Under the pieces are notes generated by a model. It was not told where the DNA came from. It did not search any database and was given only the letters and a program-made list of their open reading frames with translations. From contig JAUNIK010000135.1 in the NCBI GenBank assembly GCA_030523505.1, positions 1 through 7,267 of the forward strand: a DNA stretch of 7,267 bases. The letters run 5' to 3'. This DNA is from Prevotellaceae bacterium (lineage in GTDB: Bacteria > Bacteroidota > Bacteroidia > Bacteroidales > Bacteroidaceae). Each line of letters opens with the position of its first letter. Within the stretch, counting starts at the first letter, position 1. The position numbers and the translations under genes were made by a program. Of this stretch, positions 1-7,186 are shown one piece after another.

Positions 1-889
1 ACTCCTTCAAAGCATTAGGAAACTTGAGCAGCAGTTCCTTGTTGATGAAATGCCCAGCCTCCTTGTCGGCATAGTAGTTGTCGTAATCCCAGTAGAAGAG
101 TGCCAGATCCTTATCCTTCATGCTCTTGAAAAGACGTTGTTCACATTTCTGAGTCATGTTGAAACCCACGAACAGATATTTCTTACACTTCCACTCAAGA
201 CTGTCGGCACGCTCAGCCACCTCGCGATAGAGGGCACCCTCATAGGCAAGTCCTTTGGCAAGCATAGCAGCGTTGAAATCGTTATAGATATCTCCGAGAT
301 TATTCCAGAGCATCTCGAAGTTACGCTTCAGGATTGACTTCTCATTGTCGCCATTGCTCATGTCAACGAGGTTGAAGAACTGCATGAGAGCTTTCATCTG
401 TTCTTCGTTGAGATAATCCTCCGGCTGTGCCTTCAACGCCTCAAGGTCGCGTACATTATTAAATATAAGCGATGCATCACCCATATTCTTGTCAAGGTCA
501 TCGAAGTCGGCCATCATCATCTCACCCCAACTCCAGAATCGGTCGAGCGACTCCACCTGACGTGGTTCATGCTCAGGATGCGCCTCGTTCTCCTTGTCGT
601 ATTCAGCCTGCATATACTTTGAATAAACAGCGTAGAGGATGCAGTTCGCAAGGATAGGATCGGCAGTGTTCAGCTCCGACTGTGAATGGAACAAGTCGGA
701 TATGGTGATATACTGCGGACACCAGATAGGACGGTTGCCGGCAGCTTTGTAGAGGTACTGGTTGAGGAAGAGTGATGCTCGCTTGTTTGGGAACACCACT
801 GCTATGTCGGTGAGGTCGATGCGCTCTGTGCCTTGATTGCTGTAACGACGAATGATATCGTCAGCAACATATTCCAAAAATGACTTCAT
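1..889 (-). CDS. addB: AddB-like PD-(D/E)XK nuclease family subunit, N-terminal part (cut by window edge)
   Basis: This is the second subunit of an AddAB-type helicase-nuclease, which processes double-strand DNA ends for recombination in the cytoplasm. The frame is open from the ATG at 889 to the window edge, giving 296 codons with no stop, so the C-terminal part is missing. Visible signatures are VVFPNKRASLFL (residues 31-42), where a helicase would carry its Walker A loop but with no GKT, then WSWGEMMMADFDDLDK (119-134) and YLFVGFNMTQKCEQRLF (238-254). I recognise these as typical of the degenerate-helicase N-terminal region of Bacteroidota AddB-like proteins. The nuclease domain and any iron-sulphur cysteines should lie beyond the left edge and cannot be checked. 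The start follows the addA stop by 8 nt, so the two are almost certainly co-transcribed. No Shine-Dalgarno is seen; the sequence before the ATG is A/T-rich (TTGTAAA). A general PD-(D/E)XK family label is the cautious alternative. Confidence 0.85.
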   Translation of the reverse strand, partial: MKSFLEYVADDIIRRYSNQGTERIDLTDIAVVFPNKRASLFLNQYLYKAAGNRPIWCPQYITISDLFHSQSELNTADPILANCILYAVYSKYMQAEYDKENEAHPEHEPRQVESLDRFWSWGEMMMADFDDLDKNMGDASLIFNNVRDLEALKAQPEDYLNEEQMKALMQFFNLVDMSNGDNEKSILKRNFEMLWNNLGDIYNDFNAAMLAKGLAYEGALYREVAERADSLEWKCKKYLFVGFNMTQKCEQRLFKSMKDKDLALFYWDYDNYYADKEAGHFINKELLLKFPNALKE

Positions 890-897
890 TTTACAAT

Positions 898-3800
898 TTA
901 CGAGACGGGTTTGATGTCGTTCTTGTAAACATACCACAGATAGCCTCGGACATTGCTGTAGCCCATCTGCTGTAAGAGATTCATATAAGTCTGCACCTGG
1001 TGGATGTAACCTTCCTTATGGGTGCCGAACTTATAGTCGATGACAGTTATCTCATCCCCACGACGCACCACACGGTCGGGACGGAACTCCTTCACCATGC
1101 CGCTTTCCTCGTCGTAGCCAACAAGAGTACATTCGTTGAACACCTCCACATCGTCGGAGAACCAGCTGTTGATGATGTCGAGCTTGTTGTTCTCGATGCG
1201 GTTTCTGATGAGTTTTGCCATGTTGTCGCGGTTCATTTCCGGGTCGGTTGCTGACAGACGACCGTCTTGCTCGAATTCGCGCAACACCTTGTCAATCTCC
1301 GACACCGACTTGATACGGGCCAGCACATTGTGGAGGATAGTGCCGGTGGAGGTGTTGTTGAGCGCAGTGTTCTCCTCGCCGGAAGGCTCAACAAACTTGC
1401 GACTGGCGTTACTCTGACGGAACTCCAGGTTGTTCTGCAAGTCCTTGATCTTCACCTCGAGCAGTGAGGAGTCCTTCTCAAACACGTTCTCCGAGTGCTT
1501 CTCCTTCTTGTCTTCAACGAAAAGCGAACCGAAGGTGAAACGGATGTCCTTATTCTCGTTGTCCTTATCGTAGTCGAGGGTGCACCCAGCAAACTCAGGC
1601 ATATCGGCAAGGAGTGGGAGAGTGCGCTGGATGAGCGAAGAACGGTTACCATTGTTGGTTGCTTTCTTGCGTTCTCCAATGACGAACAGGTTCTTGCGAG
1701 CACGGGTAAACGCCACATAGAGCATGTTCATATTATCGATATAAATCTGAATCTGTTCGTCGTAATACTGCGCGTCGAAATGACTGTTCTTGATGTTTCG
1801 GCTGTTGACAGGCAACACAGGCATGTTGCCAAAAGGAAGCACATCGGTAGAGCACCACAGGTCGCTGCCGAACGGATCGAGCTTCCAGTCAACAAACGGA
1901 ATGAGCACATGCTCGGCTTCAAGTCCCTTACTCTTGTGGATGGTGAGCAGACGAACACCAGTGAGCGAACCTCCCTTGACGGTCTTCTTGTGGATGGAAT
2001 CCTCCCATGCGTCAAGCAGGAGTTCAAGGTCAGGGCTGTTGTTCTGCGCAAAAGTGCTTATCTGGTCGTAGAAGGCAAGGATGTAAGCCGTTTCGCCTTC
2101 AAACTTCTGCAAACCGAAGATGCTGAACAGTTCCTCTGCAAGATCACTGACAGGACGGGTGAGGAGCATTTCCTTGTTGGCAATGAAGTCGGCAGGTAGA
2201 TATCTGTTAATCTCCTCGTCTTCACGGAAGAACACCTCGCTGATGATGTTGCCAAGGACTTTACCTTGATAGAGCTTTGCCAACTGCGCCTTTGCCAGTT
2301 TGTCGTTAGGATGGTTGAGCACCCTTATTGCTGTGATGATGATGTTGACTGCGAACGAAGCGTCGAGTTTGAAAGCCTCGTCGGAAACGAAAGTGTGGGT
2401 TTTGAACACATCCTGCAAATACTCAGCCATGTGAGTCAGTTCACCATTGTTGCGAGCAAGGATACAGATGTCCTCGTCCTTCACTCCGAGATCGAAGAGT
2501 GTCTGCAACTGTTCGTTGACAATATTCATCACTCTCTGGAAAGAGTCAGTGTCCTCATCATCCTTTGAGCCTTTGGCAAGCAACTGTATGTCAACAAGAC
2601 CACGGTTCTTCTTGTCTTCCTTAGGAACATTCTGGAAAACGTCCTTCTCATTATATATTTCAGGGAGGATATGGCTGTGAGGATTGTCGGCAAGCATTTC
2701 AGCCTCGACGTTTGCGCCCTTGATAAAGAACCAGTTGTTGAAGTTGATGACATTACCCTCAGAGCGGTAGTTGTCCTTCAAAGGCAGTTCCTCGTAGCCG
2801 TAGTTGGTGATATGCTTGTCGGCCTTCAGTTCGTTATGAAGCAGTTTCCAGTCGCCGTTACGCCAACGGTAGATGCTCTGCTTCACATCGCCTACGATGA
2901 GGTTCTTTGAGTTATCCTTGGCAATGCACTCACGCAGCAGGGTATTGAAATTCTGCCATTGTATGGTACTTGTGTCCTGGAACTCATCAATCATGATATT
3001 CTCGAGCGGACCGCCAATCTTCTCGAAGATGAACGGAGCATCGCTGTCTATCATCATACGGTTGAGCATGTTCTGTGTGTCGCTCAGGAGGAAACGGTTG
3101 TCTTCAGCGTTCATCGCGTTCACCATCTCCTTGATATGGCTGAGCAAACGAAGCTCATTGAGGTTGCGCACAACAGCCTTAGCTGTAATCACATCTTTCA
3201 CAAGGCGCTCACGGCGGTTGTTTGCCTCGCAGATAAGAGGCACGAGTGTGCTCTCTGCAAACTGATAGATAGGAGCAGTTGCCTTCACGCCTTTGCGGAA
3301 CCAGCCTTCTGCACCTTCTGAGCATCCCTGAGCAGTCTTGTTCCATACCTTGTCCGAGGCGTAATCACCCATCTGGAGTTTTTTGAAGAATCCCCATGTG
3401 TTGGACTTGAACTCGCCTTCTGTATATCCGGCAGCATCCATAGCCTTGAAGAACTTGTCGGCATAGTCGGCCATCTCCTTGTCGGCATCACGGATGGTGG
3501 ATTTCATCATCTTGTAATAGTCAGAGAAGAATTCCGGGTTCTTTGACTCATCAAACTTCTCCTGCAGTTCGTCGGCGTGTTTCTTATAATCGTCAGAGAA
3601 GATTTTTCTGCCGAACGCCTTGATGCTGTCAATGACATTCCAACTCTTCTCGTCTTCCATCTGCTCGTTGATATAGCCGAGAATCCATGTCAGGATACGG
3701 CTGTCCTCGGTGAGGTCTATGATGAGCTGATCAACAGCCTTTTCCTCAATCTCAATATCGTTAAGCTCAACACGCAGGTTGGCGTTGAGGTTCATCTCAC

Positions 3801-4176
3801 GGGCAAGGTTGCGCAATACCTTTTGGAAAAAGGCATCGATGGTCTCGATATTGAAATTGCTGTAGTCGTGAAGGATAAGAGTCAGTGCTTTCTCTGCCTG
3901 CTTGCAGACAAAATCCTGCTCCAAGCCAAGGTCCTTGCAGATACGTTCGAGATAGTCCTTTGAGTCAGGGAGCTGACGAGCGATGCCGAACAGCTGGCTC
4001 AGAATACGATGCTTCATCTCTTCGGTGGCTTTGTTGGTGAAAGTCACGGCGAGAGTCTGCTTGTAGGCTTCGGGATTCTGAATGAGAAGTTCAATGAAAC
4101 GTACAGCCAGAGTGAAGGTCTTTCCAGAACCTGCACTCGCCTTATATACGGTCATTGCTTTGTAATCGTTCTTCAT
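898..4176 (-). CDS. addA: AddA-like UvrD/RecB-family ATP-dependent helicase-nuclease
   Basis: A 1092-aa superfamily 1 helicase with a C-terminal RecB-type nuclease domain, expected to pair with AddB to unwind and resect double-strand ends for RecA-dependent repair. Helicase motifs appear in order: Walker A ASAGSGKT (13-20), motif Ia TLAVTFTNKATEEM (41-54), Walker B IDEFQDT (396-402), motif III GDVKQSIYRWRNGD (429-442), NYRS (469-472), motif V LTIHKSKGLE (744-753) and motif VI LYVAFTRAR (819-827). The nuclease domain looks intact: His949 in GTILHN, Asp1034 in FRPDRVV, Asp1047 and Lys1049 in VIDYKFG, and the QVQTY motif at 1060-1064. The length suits AddA (roughly 1050-1250 aa) better than UvrD or PcrA (about 720). 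The ATG at 4176 is chosen; Met8 is an in-frame alternative, still ahead of the Walker A. A TATCTTTG promoter element lies 25 nt upstream and addB follows directly. RecB naming is possible, but no RecC or RecD is seen here. Confidence 0.95.
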   Translation of the reverse strand: MKNDYKAMTVYKASAGSGKTFTLAVRFIELLIQNPEAYKQTLAVTFTNKATEEMKHRILSQLFGIARQLPDSKDYLERICKDLGLEQDFVCKQAEKALTLILHDYSNFNIETIDAFFQKVLRNLAREMNLNANLRVELNDIEIEEKAVDQLIIDLTEDSRILTWILGYINEQMEDEKSWNVIDSIKAFGRKIFSDDYKKHADELQEKFDESKNPEFFSDYYKMMKSTIRDADKEMADYADKFFKAMDAAGYTEGEFKSNTWGFFKKLQMGDYASDKVWNKTAQGCSEGAEGWFRKGVKATAPIYQFAESTLVPLICEANNRRERLVKDVITAKAVVRNLNELRLLSHIKEMVNAMNAEDNRFLLSDTQNMLNRMMIDSDAPFIFEKIGGPLENIMIDEFQDTSTIQWQNFNTLLRECIAKDNSKNLIVGDVKQSIYRWRNGDWKLLHNELKADKHITNYGYEELPLKDNYRSEGNVINFNNWFFIKGANVEAEMLADNPHSHILPEIYNEKDVFQNVPKEDKKNRGLVDIQLLAKGSKDDEDTDSFQRVMNIVNEQLQTLFDLGVKDEDICILARNNGELTHMAEYLQDVFKTHTFVSDEAFKLDASFAVNIIITAIRVLNHPNDKLAKAQLAKLYQGKVLGNIISEVFFREDEEINRYLPADFIANKEMLLTRPVSDLAEELFSIFGLQKFEGETAYILAFYDQISTFAQNNSPDLELLLDAWEDSIHKKTVKGGSLTGVRLLTIHKSKGLEAEHVLIPFVDWKLDPFGSDLWCSTDVLPFGNMPVLPVNSRNIKNSHFDAQYYDEQIQIYIDNMNMLYVAFTRARKNLFVIGERKKATNNGNRSSLIQRTLPLLADMPEFAGCTLDYDKDNENKDIRFTFGSLFVEDKKEKHSENVFEKDSSLLEVKIKDLQNNLEFRQSNASRKFVEPSGEENTALNNTSTGTILHNVLARIKSVSEIDKVLREFEQDGRLSATDPEMNRDNMAKLIRNRIENNKLDIINSWFSDDVEVFNECTLVGYDEESGMVKEFRPDRVVRRGDEITVIDYKFGTHKEGYIHQVQTYMNLLQQMGYSNVRGYLWYVYKNDIKPVS

Positions 4177-4201
4177 ATTGGGTGTTTTTGTTTCTATATT
4201 A

Positions 4202-4209
4202 CAAAGATA
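4202..4209 (-). promoter_or_regulatory. Putative Bacteroidota sigma-ABfr -7 element of the addAB operon
   Basis: On the minus strand this reads TATCTTTG, an exact match to the Bacteroidota -7 consensus TAnnTTTG. It ends 25 nt before the addA ATG, which would leave a short A/T-rich leader. A TTTG on the same strand at 4236-4233 could be the -33 box, but the 23-nt gap is longer than the usual 19-21 nt and that box overlaps the upstream terminator hairpin. The -7 match and its position are seen; promoter activity is inferred. Confidence 0.5.
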
Positions 4210-4224
4210 AGAAAAATAAAACGA

Positions 4225-4260
4225 AAAGTGGACAAACCCTTTGCAGAATTAGTCCACTTT
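4225..4260 (-). terminator. Rho-independent-type terminator after the GT5/DUF4270/small-ORF operon
   Basis: A perfect 9-bp inverted repeat, AAAGTGGAC (4260-4252 on the minus strand) and GTCCACTTT (4233-4225), is separated by an 18-nt loop. A G-U pair can extend the stem by one. On the minus strand the stem is followed by TCGTTTTATTTTTCTT, a T-rich run typical of intrinsic terminators. It begins 13 nt after the stop of the 44-aa ORF and lies before the addA promoter, so it would separate the two operons. The loop is longer than usual. Confidence 0.65.
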
Positions 4261-4273
4261 CTTTTGTTTTTCT

Positions 4274-4408
4274 TTATAATGCCTCGTCTTCCGGTTTTTC
4301 TATCTGGCGTTGAGGACGCGGTTTTGGCAGTCGTTTTTTATTCTTTAGCCATGCCTCCTTACGCTTTTCGTAATTCTCCCGGGCGTATTCGAGATAGTTG
4401 TCAGCCAT
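4274..4408 (-). CDS. Small highly charged protein of 44 aa, function unknown
   Basis: An ATG-started frame of 44 codons with a TAA stop, beginning MADNYLEYARENYEKRKEAW and continuing with a basic, proline-containing tail (LKNKKRLPKPRP) and an acidic end (KPEDEAL). It has no signal peptide or membrane segment; the first half looks like a charged amphipathic helix. It starts 14 nt after the DUF4270 stop and ends 13 nt before a terminator-like hairpin, so it fits as the last gene of that operon. I recall short Bacteroidales proteins with a similar MADNYLE-type start, sometimes mislabelled as dehydrogenase, but cannot confirm this by alignment. Coding support comes from its placement, the protein-like composition and the recalled resemblance. 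Function is unknown; the charge pattern would allow nucleic-acid or ribosome contact, which is only a guess. Confidence 0.7.
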   Translation of the reverse strand: MADNYLEYARENYEKRKEAWLKNKKRLPKPRPQRQIEKPEDEAL

Positions 4409-4422
4409 ATCTCACTCTTCAC

Positions 4423-5850
4423 TTACTTGTACCTACTGTATATGACGCTCAGCTTTATGTCATCATACGGATTGCGTGCTCCACCAACGAGGCGTGTACT
4501 TGTGAATGACATGTTGTGCACAATCTTCACGATGTTTCCGCTGTTGTTGGTTGTCGTTGTGACAGGCACTACCACAACCTTGTTCCAGTCCTCGGTAGCC
4601 TCACCCTTCATCTTTGCTGTATGCATTGCATTGATGAGCGAACTGATGTTGCCAAAGGTGTAGATGCTCTTTGAATTGTCGTAAGATGAGAGGAACGAGA
4701 TCTTGTTGTTGATGATGTCCCTGTTTTCAAAGAACGAGTTCAAACTGTCTTTCGGCAAGAGCAGGAGTGAAGTAGGGTTAGGGAAGTTATACTCGCTGTC
4801 GGTATTGTTGATGATGCGCTGCAATGAGAACTTCGCAGTATTGATACTGTCGTTGGCATGGCCTTCGCAAATCTCATCCACAGGGATAGTCAACTCGGTG
4901 AAGATACCAGCAGGAGTCTTCAGATATGTGCATGTCTCATCGTTGGCAAGTTGCTGAACGGCAGAATGGTCGTTGATGATGTTTGTGCGCTGCATCACCT
5001 CATTGGTACCGGCAAACGATGTAGTACCAGTGTAGGCAAGAGTGTCCGACTTTCCGTTATAGGTGAAGTAGATGTTGAGCTGTGTCACTGACACATAAGC
5101 CATACTACCGATACCGCCAGTTGCTTCGAGGTAGAATCCAGGAATCACATTGTTGGTGAGTCGGATGGAATTCTTGAAGTAGTCAGGATGGTCGTAATAT
5201 GTGCGCATCACGTATGTACCATAGTTATTATATGTCACACCGTTCTTGTCGGTGTAGGCATCGTTCAGGCGGATACGGATGTTATTGGTGAAATCCTCAT
5301 CATGACGCGCTGACTCCGGTACATTCAAATCTGTGAGAGTGTAAACGGTGCTCTTCTTCAAACCGTTAGGCGAGATGAATCCCTCGGCCTTAGGATCGAA
5401 GTTTGAATAGTACTGCACATTCTCCTTCATCGGCTTGTTCATCTCATAGGCAGTACACTTCATTGATGTCAGCGAGTCGCCATAGAAGTCATAGAAGAAC
5501 AGGCGCAACTCACACGAGTCGGCTTTTACAAGTCCGTTCTCGTCGCGGCTCACGATAGAGTCGAGTGGAGGGAACTCGTAGTTCTCCAATGTATGGAACT
5601 GTGTCATGTAGTTTGCCTGGATGTAGTCGCCAGTCTCTGGGTCGCGAATGGTGCCGAGATAGCTGACACTGTTGCGAGCATATACAGAGTCTACGACGAT
5701 AGAGCGTGAAGACAGTCTGAAGGTGTCTGTCGCAATTTCCAGATGATCCATGTCACTTGTGATGCTACCACCGAGAGTGGCGGTGCTCTCGTCGCAGGCA
5801 ATGAATGCCAACGAAGCACAAGCGGCTATAAGGAGTGTTTTTAATTTCAT
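4423..5850 (-). CDS. DUF4270 domain lipoprotein
   Basis: A 475-aa predicted lipoprotein. Lys2 and Lys4 precede a hydrophobic stretch (TLLIAACASLAFIAC), with Cys19 as the likely lipidated residue. The following Asp-Glu pair resembles the Bacteroidota export signal that sends lipoproteins to the outer membrane and often to the cell surface; Cys11 is a less likely cleavage point. The rest is a soluble, probably beta-rich body. YLGTIRDPETGDY (64-76) and the C-terminal DIKLSVIYSRYK are features I associate with the DUF4270 family, whose function is not known. The frame stays open upstream to 6015, but the ATG at 5850 is chosen because it begins a proper signal peptide and avoids a 137-nt overlap with the GT5 gene. 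The intergenic gap is then 28 nt, with no separate promoter apparent. The pairing with a GT5-like gene suggests, but does not prove, an envelope-carbohydrate role. Confidence 0.88.
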   Translation of the reverse strand: MKLKTLLIAACASLAFIACDESTATLGGSITSDMDHLEIATDTFRLSSRSIVVDSVYARNSVSYLGTIRDPETGDYIQANYMTQFHTLENYEFPPLDSIVSRDENGLVKADSCELRLFFYDFYGDSLTSMKCTAYEMNKPMKENVQYYSNFDPKAEGFISPNGLKKSTVYTLTDLNVPESARHDEDFTNNIRIRLNDAYTDKNGVTYNNYGTYVMRTYYDHPDYFKNSIRLTNNVIPGFYLEATGGIGSMAYVSVTQLNIYFTYNGKSDTLAYTGTTSFAGTNEVMQRTNIINDHSAVQQLANDETCTYLKTPAGIFTELTIPVDEICEGHANDSINTAKFSLQRIINNTDSEYNFPNPTSLLLLPKDSLNSFFENRDIINNKISFLSSYDNSKSIYTFGNISSLINAMHTAKMKGEATEDWNKVVVVPVTTTTNNSGNIVKIVHNMSFTSTRLVGGARNPYDDIKLSVIYSRYK

Positions 5851-5878
5851 TTTCAAACGATTTGTTATAGGTGGAATT

Positions 5879-6667
5879 CTACAAATTCTCGATGAATGCC
5901 TGATAAGCCTCGACGCCAGTGTTCTCATGGATAGCAATGTTCTTTGACTTTGCATAATCCACAATCTCTGCATCAGCCTCTGGCGAAGCCACGCATACTG
6001 CATCACTGTAATCAACAGCCAACTTGAGCAGTTCCTTCAAGTCAAACTCATTGTTGTAAGGCTCGAGGGTTTCGGCTGTAACGGCTTCCAACTCAACGCA
6101 TTCCTTTGTGTCACTACTGAATTCGCCCTTGATATTGTTTCCAAACAGGTTGGTCACCACTTTGGCATCAGCAAAGCATGGTTCCTCGTTATATACCATC
6201 TTGAGATATATAGGAACGATAGCAGCCATCCAACCCTGACAAACAATCACATCCGGTGTCCAACGGAGCTTCTTTACAGTCTCAAGGACGCCACGAGCAA
6301 AGAATATGGCGCGCTGACCGTTGTCAGCATATTCATTGCCATTTTCATCAATCTCCATCTTACGCTTGTGGAAATACTCCTCGTTGTCAATGAAATAAAC
6401 CTGGACGCGTGATGCAGGGATTGATGCTACCTTGATGAGCAACTGATGGTCGAGACCGCCTACATTGATGTTCAAGCCCGACAGACGGATTACCTCATGC
6501 AGCTGACCGCGACGCTCGTTGATTGTACCCCATTTCGGAGTGAAGGTACGAATCTCCTGTCCTTTAGCCTGGAAGAATTCTGGTAACTGTTGTCCCAACA
6601 GAGCCATGTCAGAATCCGATACATAAGGAGTGATCTCCTGATTGATGAACAATACTTTCTTAGACAT
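5879..6667 (-). CDS. Stand-alone glycogen/starch synthase (GT5) N-terminal-domain protein
   Basis: A 262-aa cytoplasmic protein matching only the N-terminal Rossmann domain of GT5 glycogen/starch synthases. Recognisable parts are KVLFINQEITPYVSDSDMALLG (4-25, split here by its own divergence), FTPKWGTINERRGQLHEVI (42-60), VQVYFIDNEEYF (88-99), RAIFFARGVLETVKKL (119-134) and VIVCQGWMAAIVP (140-152). Typical synthases are about 450-500 aa and carry a KxGGL ADP-glucose-binding motif near the N-terminus; here that place reads SDSDMALLG, and the histidine-rich HxHDW motif reads CQGW. The C-terminal GT-B domain with its catalytic glutamates is absent, and the sequence after the stop is a separate lipoprotein gene rather than a broken remainder. 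Databases often call such Bacteroidales proteins glycogen synthase, but independent catalysis looks unlikely. It is the first gene of the operon with DUF4270. I leave out the glgA symbol for these reasons. Confidence 0.88.
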   Translation of the reverse strand: MSKKVLFINQEITPYVSDSDMALLGQQLPEFFQAKGQEIRTFTPKWGTINERRGQLHEVIRLSGLNINVGGLDHQLLIKVASIPASRVQVYFIDNEEYFHKRKMEIDENGNEYADNGQRAIFFARGVLETVKKLRWTPDVIVCQGWMAAIVPIYLKMVYNEEPCFADAKVVTNLFGNNIKGEFSSDTKECVELEAVTAETLEPYNNEFDLKELLKLAVDYSDAVCVASPEADAEIVDYAKSKNIAIHENTGVEAYQAFIENL

Positions 6668-6685
6668 ATTAAAATCTTTCTGTTA

Positions 6686-6693
6686 CAATATTA
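6686..6693 (-). promoter_or_regulatory. Weak candidate -7 element for the GT5 operon
   Basis: On the minus strand this reads TAATATTG, one mismatch from the Bacteroidota -7 consensus TAnnTTTG, and it ends 18 nt before the GT5 ATG. No convincing TTTG -33 box is seen at the usual distance upstream. In an A/T-rich spacer such a near match can occur by chance, so this is a low-confidence call. Confidence 0.25.
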
Positions 6694-6716
6694 TAGTTTC
6701 CTTTAATAAGGGGGTA

Positions 6717-6742
6717 GGGCAGAGGCTTTTCGCCTCATGCCC
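6717..6742 (-). terminator. Bulged GC-rich hairpin after the biotin carrier gene
   Basis: On the minus strand the order is GGGCA, one bulged T, GAGGC, a GAAAA loop, GCCTC, TGCCC, giving 10 base pairs with a single-nucleotide bulge. It begins 16 nt after the carrier-protein stop in the 91-nt gap before the GT5 gene. No T-tract follows (the next bases are CTACCCCCTTATTAAAGG), so it is not a classic intrinsic terminator. It may instead act as a 3'-end stabilising or processing hairpin, or as a weak terminator. The stem is directly visible; the role is inferred. Confidence 0.5.
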
Positions 6743-6758
6743 TGTATTGAAGTGGGTA

Positions 6759-7184
6759 TTATTCTACCACTACGAGTGGAGTGTCCTCCATAACGCTTTC
6801 GCCAACCTTTACGCAGATAGCAGTAACCTTACCGCTTTTCTCTGCTTCGAGATTGTTGGCCATCTTCATAGCCTCAAGCACAACGAGGGTGTCGCCTGCG
6901 CTAACCTCATCGCCTACAGCTACCTTGATCTCAGTAACAACACCTGGAAGTGGTGCCTTGAGAGCGTTGTTTGCATTTACATTAGCAGCAGAGGTCACCT
7001 CGCCCTCGTTCGATTCTGCCTTTGGCTGACCGAGTACAGGCTTCTTCTTCTCTGGCTCTGCTTTCTGCTCCATTTCTACGGTGAATGCCTCACCATTGAC
7101 GGTTACATTAGCGATGTTCTCATTAACCTCGCCAATCTCTACGTTGTATTCCTTACCGTCGATTGTATATTTGAAATTTGCCAT
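6759..7184 (-). CDS. Biotin carboxyl carrier protein of an acyl-CoA carboxylase/decarboxylase complex
   Basis: A 141-aa biotin/lipoyl-attachment protein. The C-terminal biotinyl domain (about 73-141) has LKAPLPGVV (75-83) and the biotinylation motif EAMKM (104-108), with Lys107 the expected biotin site. Residues 1-40 form a small N-terminal domain (MANFKYTIDGKEYNVEIG), joined by a flexible linker rich in Glu, Lys, Ala and Pro (40-74). This architecture matches Bacteroidota carrier subunits of methylmalonyl-CoA or oxaloacetate decarboxylases and propionyl-CoA carboxylase, where it carries CO2 between subunits. The fatty-acid AccB is less likely given the N-terminal domain. The ATG at 7184 is preferred; a TTG at 7217 would add 11 residues (beginning with the track-like IDNSQF) encoded by the heptamer repeat, which is implausible. 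Which complex it serves cannot be fixed here, because partner genes are outside the window and the next gene downstream is unrelated. Confidence 0.92.
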   Translation of the reverse strand: MANFKYTIDGKEYNVEIGEVNENIANVTVNGEAFTVEMEQKAEPEKKKPVLGQPKAESNEGEVTSAANVNANNALKAPLPGVVTEIKVAVGDEVSAGDTLVVLEAMKMANNLEAEKSGKVTAICVKVGESVMEDTPLVVVE

Positions 7185-7186
7185 AT

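Noticed and set aside
50..657. Two plus-strand frames (95 and 61 codons) at the left edge
   Set aside because: They lie opposite the uninterrupted 296-codon addB frame, which has recognisable AddB-type signatures.
1495..2199. A 234-codon open frame on the plus strand inside addA
   Set aside because: It is antisense to the helicase coding sequence, whose motifs run on both sides and through this stretch; the frame reflects codon bias of the real gene and shows no recognisable domain.
898..4176. Possibility that the addAB pair is a phage-defence or otherwise novel nuclease-helicase system
   Set aside because: All helicase motifs and RecB-type nuclease residues fit ordinary AddA, with an AddB-like partner directly downstream and no defence-associated or mobile genes nearby.
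4009..4509. A 166-codon plus-strand frame crossing the addA start, the intergenic region and the DUF4270 end
   Set aside because: It runs antisense through two well-supported genes, a small ORF and a terminator hairpin, and its translation has no family signature.
5851..6015. N-terminal extension of the DUF4270 protein to an ATG at 6015
   Set aside because: It would overlap the GT5 gene by 137 nt and bury the lipoprotein signal peptide that starts at 5850.
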